Source of the DNA: JAXGMV01 sp040772085
Lineage (GTDB): Bacteria; Chloroflexota; Anaerolineae; Anaerolineales; Anaerolineaceae
Assembly: GCA_040772085.1 (NCBI GenBank)
Contig: JAXGYU010000001.1
Location: 186,001-250,000, forward strand
Reading direction: 5' to 3'
Length of the DNA: 64,000 nucleotides
Both the position numbers and the translations under genes were made by a program. Positions 1 through 10,697 of the stretch are shown here, piece by piece. Under the pieces are notes generated by a model. The model searched no databases. It saw only the letters and a program-made list of their open reading frames with translations, and was not told the DNA's origin. How positions within the stretch are numbered: the stretch's first letter is position 1; every line of letters starts with the position of its first letter.

Positions 1-2
1 AG

Positions 3-1031
3 GGTGAAACGGTCGCGGACGACTCGCCGCCGGCAGAGGCCGATGTAAAGGCTGAAGCAGCACCGAAAGCGGAGAAGCCAGCAGCAGCTGCAAAGACGCC
101 TGAGGCAGCGGTTGAAGAAGCGCCGCTTGCCCCGGAAATAGAAGCTGCTGCCGATGAAGGCAGCCGGGTCAAAATCTCGCCGCTGGCGCGCAAGCTGGCA
201 GAAGAGAAAGGCCTCGACATTCGCAGCCTGACCGGTACGGGACCAGGCGGACGCATTGTGAAACAGGATGTCGTCAGCGCGAAAGCCGCGCCGGTCAAGC
301 CGGCTGCGGTTACACCGGCACCTGCCGCTGCCGTAAAACCGTTGGCGGCGGATGAACGGGTCGGGTTGACCAAGCTGCGCGCCATAATCGGCAAGCGCAT
401 GGTCGAATCCAAGACCGGCATCCCGCATTTTTATGTCACCCACCAGGTGAACATGCAGCCGCTGATTGACCTGCGCAAGCAGATCAATGACCTGCTGACC
501 GAAGAGGAAAAAATTTCGGTCAACGATTATGTCATCAAAGCGGTCGCGCTGGCGCTGGTGAAGTTCCCGAACATCAATGCCTCCTTTGACGGTGATGCCA
601 TCGTCAGGCACGCACAGATCAACGTCGGCGTGGCTGTGGCGATCGAAGGTGGCTTGCTGACGGTCGTCAACCGTGACGCCAACACGACCAGCCTGCGCGA
701 GATTGCCGGCAACATGAACGCCATGGTCGACCGCGCGCGTGACGGCAAGGTCAAACCGGAAGATATTGAAGGGTCAACCTTCTCGATCAGCAACCTCGGC
801 ATGTACGATGTTGAGCATTTCGTCGCCATCATCAACGCGCCCGAAGCTGCCATTCTGGCGGTTGGTTCGGCCAGACAGGTGCCCGTAGTTGAAGAGGGTA
901 AAGTCACGGTCGGAATGCGCATGAACATCACGCTTTCCGCCGATCACCGCGTCACCGATGGCGTGGAGGCGGCTCAGTTCCTGCAGGAAGTTGCCGCGAA
1001 GCTGGAGAACCCGCTGGGGTTATTGCTGTGA
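3..1031 (+). CDS. 2-oxoacid dehydrogenase E2 acyltransferase, 3' part (partial)
   Basis: The protein is the E2 core of a 2-oxo acid dehydrogenase complex, which transfers an acyl group from a lipoyl arm to CoA. The frame is open to the left edge, so the lipoyl domain and start codon lie outside. Visible in order are an Ala/Pro/Glu-rich linker (about 55 codons), a peripheral subunit-binding domain (SPLARKLAEEKGLDIRSL followed by GPGGRIVKQD), a second Pro/Ala linker, and the catalytic acetyltransferase domain. That domain ends with the active-site motif DHRVTDG, where His and Asp are the expected catalytic pair. An in-frame ATG at 258 is internal to the binding domain and is not the start. The substrate (pyruvate, branched-chain or other oxo acid) cannot be told because the E1 genes are not in the window. 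Confidence 0.93.
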   Translation, partial: GETVADDSPPAEADVKAEAAPKAEKPAAAAKTPEAAVEEAPLAPEIEAAADEGSRVKISPLARKLAEEKGLDIRSLTGTGPGGRIVKQDVVSAKAAPVKPAAVTPAPAAAVKPLAADERVGLTKLRAIIGKRMVESKTGIPHFYVTHQVNMQPLIDLRKQINDLLTEEEKISVNDYVIKAVALALVKFPNINASFDGDAIVRHAQINVGVAVAIEGGLLTVVNRDANTTSLREIAGNMNAMVDRARDGKVKPEDIEGSTFSISNLGMYDVEHFVAIINAPEAAILAVGSARQVPVVEEGKVTVGMRMNITLSADHRVTDGVEAAQFLQEVAAKLENPLGLLL

Positions 1032-1048
1032 TTTGATTGTCAGGTTTG

Positions 1049-1081
1049 AAAAGGCTGCCTCCATTGTGGCAGCCTTTTTTT
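1049..1081 (+). terminator. Rho-independent terminator after E2
   Basis: AAGGCTGCC and GGCAGCCTT form a 9-bp stem with an 8-nt loop, followed by a run of T. It sits 18 bases after the E2 stop and before a convergent gene. Confidence 0.9.
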
Positions 1082-1101
1082 ATCGCGCCTGATATAGTGG
1101 C

Positions 1102-1584
1102 TTACGCACTTGCCGCCTCTGGCGTCCGGCACACATCTACCCAGCCGGAGTGTCTCGAATACAGCTCAAGCTCCGGGATCGTAAGTTCAATGCCGCTGCT
1201 AGCGCTGCCGCAGCCCGGAAAGACGGTGCGGAAGCGCTTCAGCGATTGGTCGAGGTAAACGGCGATGCCGGCATTGATCGCGAAAGGACAAATGCCGCCG
1301 ACGTCGTGTCCGATCAGCGCCTCGGCTTTTTCCGGCGGGCACATGTCGACCCGGCTGTCGAACTGCGCGCGGAATTTCTGGTTGACGATGCGGGCATCCC
1401 CGGCCGTGACCACCAGGATCGGCTGACCGCGGACCAGAAAAGCCAGCGTCTTCGCGATGCGGGCTGGCTCAACGCCGATAGCGGCGGCAGCCAGCTCGAC
1501 GGTCGCGCTGCTAACCGTGAATTCCATCACCTTTTCTTCGATACCGAATTGCCTGAAATATTCTCTGACTTTTTGAATGGACAT
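1102..1584 (-). CDS. YbaK/ProX-family aminoacyl-tRNA deacylase
   Basis: This 160-residue protein belongs to the YbaK/aminoacyl-tRNA synthetase-associated domain family, whose members hydrolyse mischarged tRNAs (Cys- or Ala-tRNA-Pro) in trans. It shows the usual pattern: an N-terminal helix (VREYFRQFG), the core AKTLAFLV, a conserved Lys in VNQKFRAQF, and the GGICPFAI loop. Length is normal for the stand-alone family. It starts 12 bases after the stop of the lytic transglycosylase gene on the same strand, with no clear Shine-Dalgarno sequence, so translational coupling is likely. The exact tRNA substrate is not predictable from sequence alone. Confidence 0.85.
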   Translation of the reverse strand: MSIQKVREYFRQFGIEEKVMEFTVSSATVELAAAAIGVEPARIAKTLAFLVRGQPILVVTAGDARIVNQKFRAQFDSRVDMCPPEKAEALIGHDVGGICPFAINAGIAVYLDQSLKRFRTVFPGCGSASSGIELTIPELELYSRHSGWVDVCRTPEAASA

Positions 1585-1596
1585 AGTTTTTTGAGG

Positions 1597-4050
1597 TCAG
1601 TTGGTTTTGTAGAGTCTCTCGTAAATATGCGCAAACTCCGAGATTTGCATCACATAGGTGCGCGTCTCAGCAAACCGGATCAGCTCCAGCATCAGGTCAG
1701 GATCGCCGTTTGCCAGGTCATTCCAGATGATGGCATTACCGGGGCCGCCATTGTAGGCTGCCAGCGCGCTGATCGCGTCACCTTCGAATTGCTTGAGCCG
1801 GTTGGCGTAATAGGTCGCCCCGAGCGGGATATTGATGACCGGGCGGAACAGGTCGTCAGGCGTGTAGTCAGGCGGCCAGTTCAAGGCGTTTACAACGTCC
1901 TGTGCTGTGGAGGGCAGTAACTGCAGCGCGCCGTGCGCGCCGGCGGATGAACCCGCGAAAGGTGTGAACATACTCTCCTGCCGGATCATGCTCCACAGCA
2001 CGATCGGGTGGATATTATGTTCAGACGCTGCCTGGCGCACGATTTCCGCGAAGTAGGTGCCAAAGCGGATGTGATTGAAATACACCGGCGCGGTCATTGT
2101 GCCGGCATCATCCAGATTGGCGAGATCAAGGATCTCCCGGCTGGCATAGATCGCCTGCTGATAGAACCCTTTCGGCAGGACGACGTTAATGTAATGGTAA
2201 TTGGCAATGGCGTCACCGCTGATAGCGGCTCGCGCGTTGGCATAATGCTGCGCGGCCAGCTTTTCCTGTCCGATCTCCCAATAGGCAGTTCCTAGCAGCA
2301 TCTCCCGGTTCGCCGCTAACGGTCCCGCGCCTTCGAGGACGGTTTCAGCCGGCACGTTGAAGGTGTAACGGAACCAGATTTCAGCGTCGCGTTTGTCGGC
2401 TTCCAGATCATAGCCAAAATTAAAATCACCTTCCAGGCTGAGAGCTTTCTTCCCTTCGAGGATCTCTTTGGCACGTTCACTGTAGTAACCGGTTGGGTCA
2501 GCGTCAGCGGCTTCCTGATAGGATTGCCGCGCGGCGTTGGCGTCGCCGAGTTTTTCGTATATCTTGCCAACCCAGAAGGCTGCTGCCGCTTTGTCCTCGC
2601 GCGCCGTGCCGAGCACCAGCGCGCGCTGGAAGGTCGTCAGTGCGCTGCCGAGGTCGTTCATACGCAGTTTGGTGATACCGGCCAGCATCAAGCCGCGCTG
2701 GCTCATCGGATCAGCCGGGTATTGTTCGATCATGCGCTCCCAGACGGCGGCTGCTTGCGGCAGATTGGAATTGCGCTCGAGAATCCTGGCGGCGCTGTAA
2801 AGGAGTGATGCCGCGTCACTGGCTGCCGGCACGCGGTTGACATAATCCTGCAGGGTTTGTGACCCGCGGTCGAACTGGTTCAGGTATGCCCACTGGGTAT
2901 AAGCGATCTCTTCATATGCCTTTTGAAAGAGAGCGTCGTCCGGATGAGTGTTGATCAATTCCTGCCATTCGGCGATAGCGGCCTCATTCGCGTCCATGCC
3001 GCGCAACGCCAGCGCGCGGTAATGATGAGCCGCGCCAACGTGCTCCGGATTTGACTGGATATACTCACGGAAGAAATCGGCCGCCAGACCGTACTGCCCG
3101 GCGCGATAGTTGACCATGCCGCGGGCATAGGTATCAACCGGGATGTTGTGGTCGGTCAGGAAGACGACGCTGTTGAAGGCATCGACCGTTTCAGGGTAAT
3201 TGTTGACGGTCTCCTGGAAGCGAGCGAATGCCTGCTCCGGCAGGCCCATGTTGAAGTAGGAGCTGGCAAGGATGTAGTTGATGTGCGCTTTGGTGTAATT
3301 GTCCTTGGCTTGCTCCAGCAAGGGCACCAGGGTCTGGACAACCTTTTCGTAATTTTGCTGCTGAAAGTCGAGATCGGCTGCCCGGATCTGCAGGCGCAGC
3401 TTGTCGCTTGGATCCGTTGCCGCGGCTGCCGCGGTCTCCAGCGTTTGTAAAGCCTCAACGGACTGTCCGTTGTTGATCAGCAAATCGGCTTTTTGTTCCA
3501 GGATGAAATCATCGATCACGCCGGGGTTGGTGGCGGTGTAAGCGTCAAGGTGCTCCAGCGTCTTGCTCAGGTTGCCAAGCGCCAGCTCGCATTGCGCCAG
3601 ATAGTAGTGCGCGATGTGGTGATACTTGACATCATAGCTGGCCAGCACCGTCCCGAAGGATTGCAGGCAGGTGCTGTAATCCCCTTGCAGGTATTGCGTC
3701 TGCCCCAACCCGTTCAATGCGCTGACCTGCAGGTCCACTGTGTTGGCGGTCAGCAAGCCTTCTTCAAACGACCTGGCAGCCTGCTCATAGTCGCCGGCGA
3801 GGATCGCCATATCGCCAGCCGCAATGCGCGAGATCGGCAGCGGTGTCGGGGTGGGCGTGGGCAGCGGTGTACTGGTTGCCGTGGGTGTGGCGACGATCGC
3901 CTGGAACGGATTTTCTTTAAACAGGATGGGAAACGCGAGGATGAAACAAATGGTCGTGAGTAGCACCAGGATGATCATCCCGAAAAGGATGATAAACAAC
4001 CTCTTATTTAAGGCGTCCCTTTTTGGATTTTCCCGCCGGGTCTGCTGCAT
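1597..4050 (-). CDS. Membrane-anchored TPR lytic transglycosylase (Slt-like)
   Basis: This protein is predicted to cleave the MurNAc-GlcNAc bond of peptidoglycan at the outer face of the membrane. Its 817 residues hold a cytoplasmic basic tail, one membrane segment (about residues 17-40), a Thr/Pro-rich stalk, a long array of TPR repeats (about 75-540), and a C-terminal SLT domain (about 680-810). In that domain the catalytic Glu is in RQESMF, followed by GALQLLPSTA and AAYNGGP. The architecture matches the soluble lytic transglycosylase Slt70, in which the helical ring threads glycan strands. The ATG has AAGGA six bases upstream. The next gene downstream is the YbaK-type deacylase, 12 bases away. 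Confidence 0.92.
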   Translation of the reverse strand: MQQTRRENPKRDALNKRLFIILFGMIILVLLTTICFILAFPILFKENPFQAIVATPTATSTPLPTPTPTPLPISRIAAGDMAILAGDYEQAARSFEEGLLTANTVDLQVSALNGLGQTQYLQGDYSTCLQSFGTVLASYDVKYHHIAHYYLAQCELALGNLSKTLEHLDAYTATNPGVIDDFILEQKADLLINNGQSVEALQTLETAAAAATDPSDKLRLQIRAADLDFQQQNYEKVVQTLVPLLEQAKDNYTKAHINYILASSYFNMGLPEQAFARFQETVNNYPETVDAFNSVVFLTDHNIPVDTYARGMVNYRAGQYGLAADFFREYIQSNPEHVGAAHHYRALALRGMDANEAAIAEWQELINTHPDDALFQKAYEEIAYTQWAYLNQFDRGSQTLQDYVNRVPAASDAASLLYSAARILERNSNLPQAAAVWERMIEQYPADPMSQRGLMLAGITKLRMNDLGSALTTFQRALVLGTAREDKAAAAFWVGKIYEKLGDANAARQSYQEAADADPTGYYSERAKEILEGKKALSLEGDFNFGYDLEADKRDAEIWFRYTFNVPAETVLEGAGPLAANREMLLGTAYWEIGQEKLAAQHYANARAAISGDAIANYHYINVVLPKGFYQQAIYASREILDLANLDDAGTMTAPVYFNHIRFGTYFAEIVRQAASEHNIHPIVLWSMIRQESMFTPFAGSSAGAHGALQLLPSTAQDVVNALNWPPDYTPDDLFRPVINIPLGATYYANRLKQFEGDAISALAAYNGGPGNAIIWNDLANGDPDLMLELIRFAETRTYVMQISEFAHIYERLYKTN

Positions 4051-4111
4051 CCGTTATCCTTGTAGTATCCTTATGGCAGAAAGCCTCTAGAATAATAACA
4101 CGGGTCAGACA

Positions 4112-4471
4112 ATGGGCAGCAGAGACAGAAGCGTGACAGTTTACTCGACCGAAAGCGGCAGGATCTGCCCAAAATGCGGCCAGCCGGTGGCTGACTGCAG
4201 GTGCGGCAAATCTAGCCAGCCGCCGAAGGGCGATGGCATCGTCCGGGTGGGGATGGAATCGAAGGGACGAAAAGGCAAGGAAGTGACTGTCATCACCGGG
4301 CTGGGTTTGCCTGAGGCCGGCATGAAAGACCTGCTGACCGAGATCAAAAAGAAATGCGGCAGCGGCGGTACATTGAAGGACTACGTGATCGAAATCCAGG
4401 GGGACCATCGTGACAAGATCGTGACCCTGTTGCGTGAGAAAAAATTCACCGTCAGGAAATCTGGCGGCTAA
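4112..4471 (+). CDS. SUI1/eIF1-family translation factor (YciH-like)
   Basis: A 119-residue bacterial homologue of eIF1/SUI1. The C-terminal domain carries the family core GKEVTVITGL, then CGSGGTLKD and IQGDH, which in eIF1 contact the small ribosomal subunit. The N-terminus has a Cys cluster, CPKCGQPVADCRC, that could bind a metal. In other bacteria YciH influences start-site fidelity, but its role is poorly defined. The gene lies 18 bases upstream of ettA on the same strand, so two translation-related proteins are probably co-transcribed. It is divergent from the transglycosylase gene with only 61 bases between starts. The Shine-Dalgarno match is weak. Confidence 0.88.
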   Translation: MGSRDRSVTVYSTESGRICPKCGQPVADCRCGKSSQPPKGDGIVRVGMESKGRKGKEVTVITGLGLPEAGMKDLLTEIKKKCGSGGTLKDYVIEIQGDHRDKIVTLLREKKFTVRKSGG

Positions 4472-4488
4472 CCAGGCAGAGGAGACCT

Positions 4489-6166
<1,678 letters not shown>

Positions 6167-6174
<8 letters not shown>

Positions 6175-7678
6175 GTACCTGACAAGACCGCTTTCTCTTT
6201 TTCTATTGCTGATCGTGACTGCCTGCCAGGCTGGCGGGCAGTCTGAAACTGCTGAACCAACTGAGCTAATGACAGCTTCGCTCACGGCGACGGAAGCGGA
6301 AGTGCTTGTCACCGCAACCCTGGTTTCGACTAGTACTCCTTGGCCTAATCCTACATCGACACCTGCACTCGTGCTGGATTATGAACCTGCCGGCTGCCGC
6401 GAACCCATCGACTCGTATGACGAGGTCACCCTGAATGGTATGGCCGTCAACAGGCGCACGGCGGAGATGCTTTTCTACGCGGCTGAATTGTATGGCGGAT
6501 CGATTGACATTAGCGGTCTGGGGTTGACTCAAGGGAGCTACACCGACGCGCTGTCTGCCAGTTTCGGCACGCATGCCGGCGGCGGTGCGGTAGATTTGAC
6601 GGTTTTCTATCCGGGCACCTTTCAGCCCGCCTATGGGGAGCTGGGCAGACTGATCCGCGTGCTGCGAACGGCCGGCTTTGCTGCCTGGGTGCGCGACCTG
6701 GATGAACTCGGTCCCGGATCTCCGATCCATATTCACGCCATTGCCATCGGCGATACGCAGCTCTCGCCAGCCGCGCTAGACCAGCTCTATTCACCTCAGT
6801 ATGGTTATTTCGCCGGGGGCAATGCCCTACCGATGTCACCCGCCCCGGACCGCTTCGGCGGACCGGTGATCTGTAACTGGATGAAAGATGCGGATGGTTA
6901 TCCCATACCGCGGCGCCCACGCGCTGGAGGCACGGCATGGACGCTGGCAGCGGGCTTGAAACAAACCGCGGATGCCTTCCTGACGGATTCGGAAGCGCAA
7001 ACGCTGGCGCTGGCTGGTGAAAAGTTCCCCGTACCGTTATGGTCGGATAGTCTCGCCAATCTGGAAGGGCCGCTGGCAGCCGCCTTGCTGGTGCATGGCG
7101 GGGTAATCCCTGCGGAAGTTCCACTGGATTTCGCTTACAGCCGTTTCTGGTACATCGATCGTACCAGCGACCAGAAACCCTGGCTGCTGCTGGCAGACGC
7201 CGGATTCGAACAGCACAGTCTGACCGTGCAATACGAACAGCAAGGTTCTCACCTGCCGGACTTCTATCCCGGCGATCTGATGTACATCCATGGCACAGCC
7301 GACCAGAAGGATGCGATCCGTACCGTTACCGAGGTCGATGCTGCCGGCACCGTCTGGACGCTTTCGCCGGCGATGGGAGAGGCTGGGGTCACCATCGAAC
7401 GTGTCGAACTCGTGAGTGGCGGCATGGTATCCAACTTCTGGCAGCCTTATCTCCAGCCTGATGGCTCGCTCCGATTCGAACACATCTACCGGCCTGAGCT
7501 GCATGCAGCACCTGGGTCGATCCAGGCAATCGTTGTCCGTGCTGGCGACGATCTCTATTCCCTGGCGACCCGCTATTTCACGACAGCCCAATCGATCGCC
7601 GCGCTCAACACGTCCGCGCTTGCGGATGGGCTGCAGGTTGGCGAGACCTTGCGGGTGCCTGTCAACAGCTTGCCTTGA
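6167..7678 (+). CDS. Lipoprotein with M15-like peptidase core and C-terminal LysM
   Basis: The 503-residue protein starts at a GTG inside the last codons of ettA. A signal peptide ends in a lipobox (LIVTAC, Cys20), followed by a Ser/Thr/Pro spacer. Residues about 75-200 resemble the M15 D-Ala-D-Ala carboxypeptidase fold: THAGGGAVDL fits HxxGxAxD (His136, Asp143) and PIHIH (His188/His190) fits the third zinc-ligand region. The middle (about 230-450) is not recognised. The last 50 residues form a LysM peptidoglycan-binding repeat (VRAGDDLYSLATRYF ... LQVGETLRVPV). I infer an exported wall-binding protein with possible peptidase activity. The family assignment rests on motifs alone, so catalysis is uncertain. 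Confidence 0.75.
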
Positions 7679-7708
7679 TTCCAACAAATCTATCGAATTT
7701 GGCTGATT

Positions 7709-7737
7709 TTGCTTGACTTTATTGCCTATGCTACAAT
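7709..7737 (+). promoter_or_regulatory. Candidate extended -10 promoter for the aldo/keto reductase
   Basis: TTGCTT (7709-7714), 17 bases, then TGC-TACAAT (7729-7737) forms an extended -10 element 45 bases before the downstream ATG. The -35 match is poor. Confidence 0.5.
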
Positions 7738-7781
7738 GAAATCGCATTATTAATCGAGAATACAATATTTTTGGAGGCTTT

Positions 7782-8759
7782 ATGGAATACAGACGATTAG
7801 GAAAAGCAGGCCTAAAGGTGAGTGAACTGTCCCTGGGTGCCTGGGTGACATACGGCGGTCAGGTTGGCGAGAAGATCGCTGACGAGTGTATGAGCGCTGC
7901 TTATGAGTATGGTGTCAACTTCTTCGATAACGCTGAAGCGTACGCCGGCGGCAATGCTGAAATTGTGATGGGTAACGTGCTGAAGAGCAAACCCTGGGCG
8001 CGTGAAAGCTATGTGGTTTCGACCAAGATCTTCTGGGGCGGGAAGGGACCCAATGACCGCGGGCTTTCTTATAAGCACGTTGTCGAAGGCGTCAACAAGG
8101 CGCTCAAGCGGCTGCAGCTCGATTATGTTGATCTGGTCTTTTGCCACCGGCCCGACCCCGAGACACCCATCGAAGAGACCGTCTGGGCGATGAACCACGT
8201 CATCGAGCAGGGCAAGGCTTTCTACTGGGGCACGTCGGAATGGAGCGCCGCGGAAATCATGGAAGCCTATGCTGTCGCGCGCGAACAGCACTTGCGCCCG
8301 CCAAGCATGGAGCAGCCGCAATACAACATGGTTCACCGCGAACGCTTCGAGAAAGAATACGCGCCGCTCTTCCGTGACCTCGGCTACGGCACAACCATCT
8401 GGAGCCCCCTGGCTTCAGGCTTGCTGAGCGGCAAATACAATAATGGCATTCCCGAAGGCGCTCGCGCGACCCTCAAGGGTTATGACTGGATGAAGGATTC
8501 CATCCTGACGCCTGCCAACCTGAAAAAGACGCGCAAACTGGCCAGGATCGCGGATGATCTGGGCGTGCCGCTGGCAGCTCTGGCGATAGCCTGGTGTCTC
8601 AAGAACCCCAACGTTTCGACTGTCATCACCGGCGCCAGTAAAGTCGAGCAGCTTCATGAGAACTTCAAGGCGCTCGAGGTTGTGCCCAAACTGACCAAGT
8701 CGGTTATGGATAAAATTGAGAAAGTGCTGGCGAACAGACCCGTACCAACAGACGACTAG
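7782..8759 (+). CDS. Aldo/keto reductase, voltage-gated K+ channel beta-subunit type (AKR6)
   Basis: An NADPH-dependent oxidoreductase of 325 residues with the AKR TIM barrel. It begins MEYRRLGKAGLKVSELSLG, then has the catalytic Asp/Tyr segment FFDNAEAYAGG, the Lys segment (VVSTKIFWG), LQLDYVDLVFCHRPD, and the cofactor end STVITGASKVEQL. These are typical of the KCNAB/YghZ-like branch. The natural substrate is not predictable. TGGAGG lies five bases before the ATG, and an extended -10 promoter and a strong terminator bracket it, so it is probably a single-gene transcript. Confidence 0.9.
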   Translation: MEYRRLGKAGLKVSELSLGAWVTYGGQVGEKIADECMSAAYEYGVNFFDNAEAYAGGNAEIVMGNVLKSKPWARESYVVSTKIFWGGKGPNDRGLSYKHVVEGVNKALKRLQLDYVDLVFCHRPDPETPIEETVWAMNHVIEQGKAFYWGTSEWSAAEIMEAYAVAREQHLRPPSMEQPQYNMVHRERFEKEYAPLFRDLGYGTTIWSPLASGLLSGKYNNGIPEGARATLKGYDWMKDSILTPANLKKTRKLARIADDLGVPLAALAIAWCLKNPNVSTVITGASKVEQLHENFKALEVVPKLTKSVMDKIEKVLANRPVPTDD

Positions 8760-8775
8760 AAATCAGACATCCACA

Positions 8776-8806
8776 ACAAAGCGCCAGCTTTTGCTGGCGC
8801 TTTGTC
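8776..8806. terminator. Bidirectional terminator
   Basis: AAAGCGCCAGC and GCTGGCGCTTT form a stem with flanking A and T runs between convergent genes, so it can serve both strands. Confidence 0.88.
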
Positions 8807-9575
8807 ATTCAGCGTCGCGGTTATGCGCTGCAATCAGCGCCGGCAATTCGAGCAGCGATTGGATCTCGAACTGCGGTACGATCCATTTGCCGGCCGACTT
8901 GACCTGTTGCGGATCAGCACGGCGGCTGAGCCAGGCGGTATGCATGCCCAGCTTATCCGCGCCGAGGATATCGGCGATGAGATTATCGCCCACCATCAGC
9001 GCGTTCTGCGGTTTGCATTTGAACGCGCGCAGCGCCTGATTGAATATATCGGGATGGGGTTTGCGCACCCCCACCTCAGCCGAAATTGTGATCTGACTGA
9101 GGAAATGCCGGATTTTGCATTTATCTATCAGGCAGTGAACGTCCCAGGCATAACCGGCATTGCTGATCAGCCCCAGCCTGAGACCAGCCTGCTCAAGCGC
9201 GCTGAAGGTCTCAAGCACATCTTCTTCCGGCACCCACAGGCTCTGGGTGAACCCGTAATAAGACTCCAACCCGGCGGCAACCTGCTCCTGCGCGACGTTG
9301 CAGGATTTCGTCTCAAGCAGAGCGTCTATCAGCAGCTTCTCGGTGGTGATTTCGAACAGGTCGCTGTCACGCCGCTTGTGATAATCGGTGATGGTGGTAA
9401 GCAGCAGATTTGTCAGCTCGGACTTTTGAATGTCACAGCCCATCCCGCGCAGCCGGGTCGCCATACGACCAGCCGCCTGACGCAGTCTAGCCCTGGTATG
9501 ACCCTGTGAGTAGATCAGGGTGTTGCCAAGGTCAAAGAACACCACGTGAATGGGTTTTTGTTTTCCTGCTTCCAT
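8805..9575 (-). CDS. HAD-superfamily hydrolase
   Basis: A haloacid-dehalogenase-type hydrolase of 256 residues, probably a phosphatase. Motif I is VFFDLGNTL, where the second catalytic Asp of the usual DxDxT is replaced by Gly-Asn. This occurs in the family but weakens a confident phosphatase call. Motif II is LISNAG, motif III is the Lys in VRKPHPDIF, and motif IV is MVGDNLIADI. The insertion between motifs I and II is a C1-type helical cap. The ATG at 9575 has AGGA five bases upstream and follows the D-2-hydroxyacid dehydrogenase stop by seven bases, so the two are co-transcribed. A TTG codon just before the ATG is a less likely start. Confidence 0.82.
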   Translation of the reverse strand: MEAGKQKPIHVVFFDLGNTLIYSQGHTRARLRQAAGRMATRLRGMGCDIQKSELTNLLLTTITDYHKRRDSDLFEITTEKLLIDALLETKSCNVAQEQVAAGLESYYGFTQSLWVPEEDVLETFSALEQAGLRLGLISNAGYAWDVHCLIDKCKIRHFLSQITISAEVGVRKPHPDIFNQALRAFKCKPQNALMVGDNLIADILGADKLGMHTAWLSRRADPQQVKSAGKWIVPQFEIQSLLELPALIAAHNRDAE

Positions 9576-9582
9576 CAATGTC

Positions 9583-10605
9583 CTAAAAACCTGTTTCGAG
9601 GTTGATCACGTTCAGTAAAGGCTCGTCCTCAACATAGCGGCGCAAATTTTCAACGAACATGGCGACCGCGCGTTCGTTATATTTTGGGCTGATGCCGGAA
9701 ATGTGCGGTGAGATCACGACGTTCGGCATTTTCCACAGCGGGTTGCTGGCTGGCAGCGGCTCCGTCGCGAAGACATCCAGCACCGCGGCTTTGATGCGCT
9801 TTTCCTGCAGCGCCTCAATCAGCGCTTTCTCCTGGATGATGCTGCCGCGGCCGACGTCCACGATGGTGGCTGTGCTTTTCATCGCGCCTAGCGTCTCGGC
9901 GCCAATCAGGTTGACCGTCTTGGGCGTCAATGGCAGACAGACAACGACGAAGTCGCACTCCTTGACCATCGATTTCAGTGCTTCGATCGGATAGAGGCGC
10001 GTGAACAGGTCACCATTCGGATCCCCCATGCCTTCCGGGGTGTAGCCGGTGTCGACCGGGTTCATCACATTGGCTTTGGATGCCAGAATGGTGACGTTGA
10101 AGGGCTGCAACAGCCGAGCGACTTCGCGTCCAATGCTGCCGTAACCAACGATCCCGACCGTGCTGCCGCGCAGCTCCGCCGGCGAAAAACGATCCCATTT
10201 ATCCTTGGGCCATTCAGCGCGGCGCTGGAATTCACCCATCTCCGGGAACTTATGGGCAATCATCAGGAAAGCGGTCAGCACATATTCAGCGATCTGCGGG
10301 GCTGCCGCGCCGCTGAGCGACGTAAAGGTGATGCCAGGTTCCTTCAGCAGCGGTTTGTCAAGCGCGAACTCGATGCCGGCCCAGTGAAATTGCAGCCACT
10401 TTAAATTCGGCGCTTTCTCGGGTTCCGGGATGGCGATGTTGGTGTAGAGCACCTCAGCCTGACTGATCAGCGCCGGTGGGAATTCATCCGGGTTGCGGGT
10501 GATGTGCTGCGAGTACTGGATCAGCGGTGAGACCTTTTGTATCTCACGGACAAGCTCATCCTCGAAAGGAATAGTTGAAAGGACGTTGATAGGTGAAGTT
10601 TTCAT
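9583..10605 (-). CDS. D-2-hydroxyacid dehydrogenase
   Basis: An NAD(P)-dependent dehydrogenase of 340 residues that interconverts 2-hydroxy and 2-oxo acids. The Rossmann motif is GIVGYGSIGREVARLL. The catalytic triad is visible as Arg in VVVCLPLTP...DVGRGSIIQ, Glu in DVFATEPLP, and His in SPHISG. The N-terminal half is the usual flavodoxin-like substrate domain. The family includes glyoxylate/hydroxypyruvate, phosphoglycerate and lactate dehydrogenases, and no feature allows a choice. A TATACT hexamer ends seven bases before the ATG, so the mRNA may be leaderless. A HAD hydrolase follows in the same operon. Confidence 0.88.
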   Translation of the reverse strand: MKTSPINVLSTIPFEDELVREIQKVSPLIQYSQHITRNPDEFPPALISQAEVLYTNIAIPEPEKAPNLKWLQFHWAGIEFALDKPLLKEPGITFTSLSGAAAPQIAEYVLTAFLMIAHKFPEMGEFQRRAEWPKDKWDRFSPAELRGSTVGIVGYGSIGREVARLLQPFNVTILASKANVMNPVDTGYTPEGMGDPNGDLFTRLYPIEALKSMVKECDFVVVCLPLTPKTVNLIGAETLGAMKSTATIVDVGRGSIIQEKALIEALQEKRIKAAVLDVFATEPLPASNPLWKMPNVVISPHISGISPKYNERAVAMFVENLRRYVEDEPLLNVINLETGF

Positions 10606-10650
10606 ACGCTAAAGTATACATGCTTTGGGCATCATTGAAAAATTGACAAC

Positions 10651-10680
10651 AAAAAAAGGGAGAGTTGCTCTCCCTTTTTT
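10651..10680 (-). terminator. Terminator after the CoA-transferase operon
   Basis: AAAAAAAGGGAGAG and CTCTCCCTTTTTT form a symmetric hairpin with A and T tracts, between the CoA-transferase beta gene and the next gene on the same strand. Confidence 0.85.
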
Positions 10681-10697
10681 GTGGTGGTTTGAAGTGT

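Noticed and set aside
1150..1920. Plus-strand frame across the YbaK and lytic-transglycosylase genes.
   Set aside because: It spans two real genes on the other strand and shows no domain.
8802..9509. Plus-strand frame of 235 codons over the HAD gene.
   Set aside because: It is the complement of a gene with all HAD motifs and overlaps the terminator.
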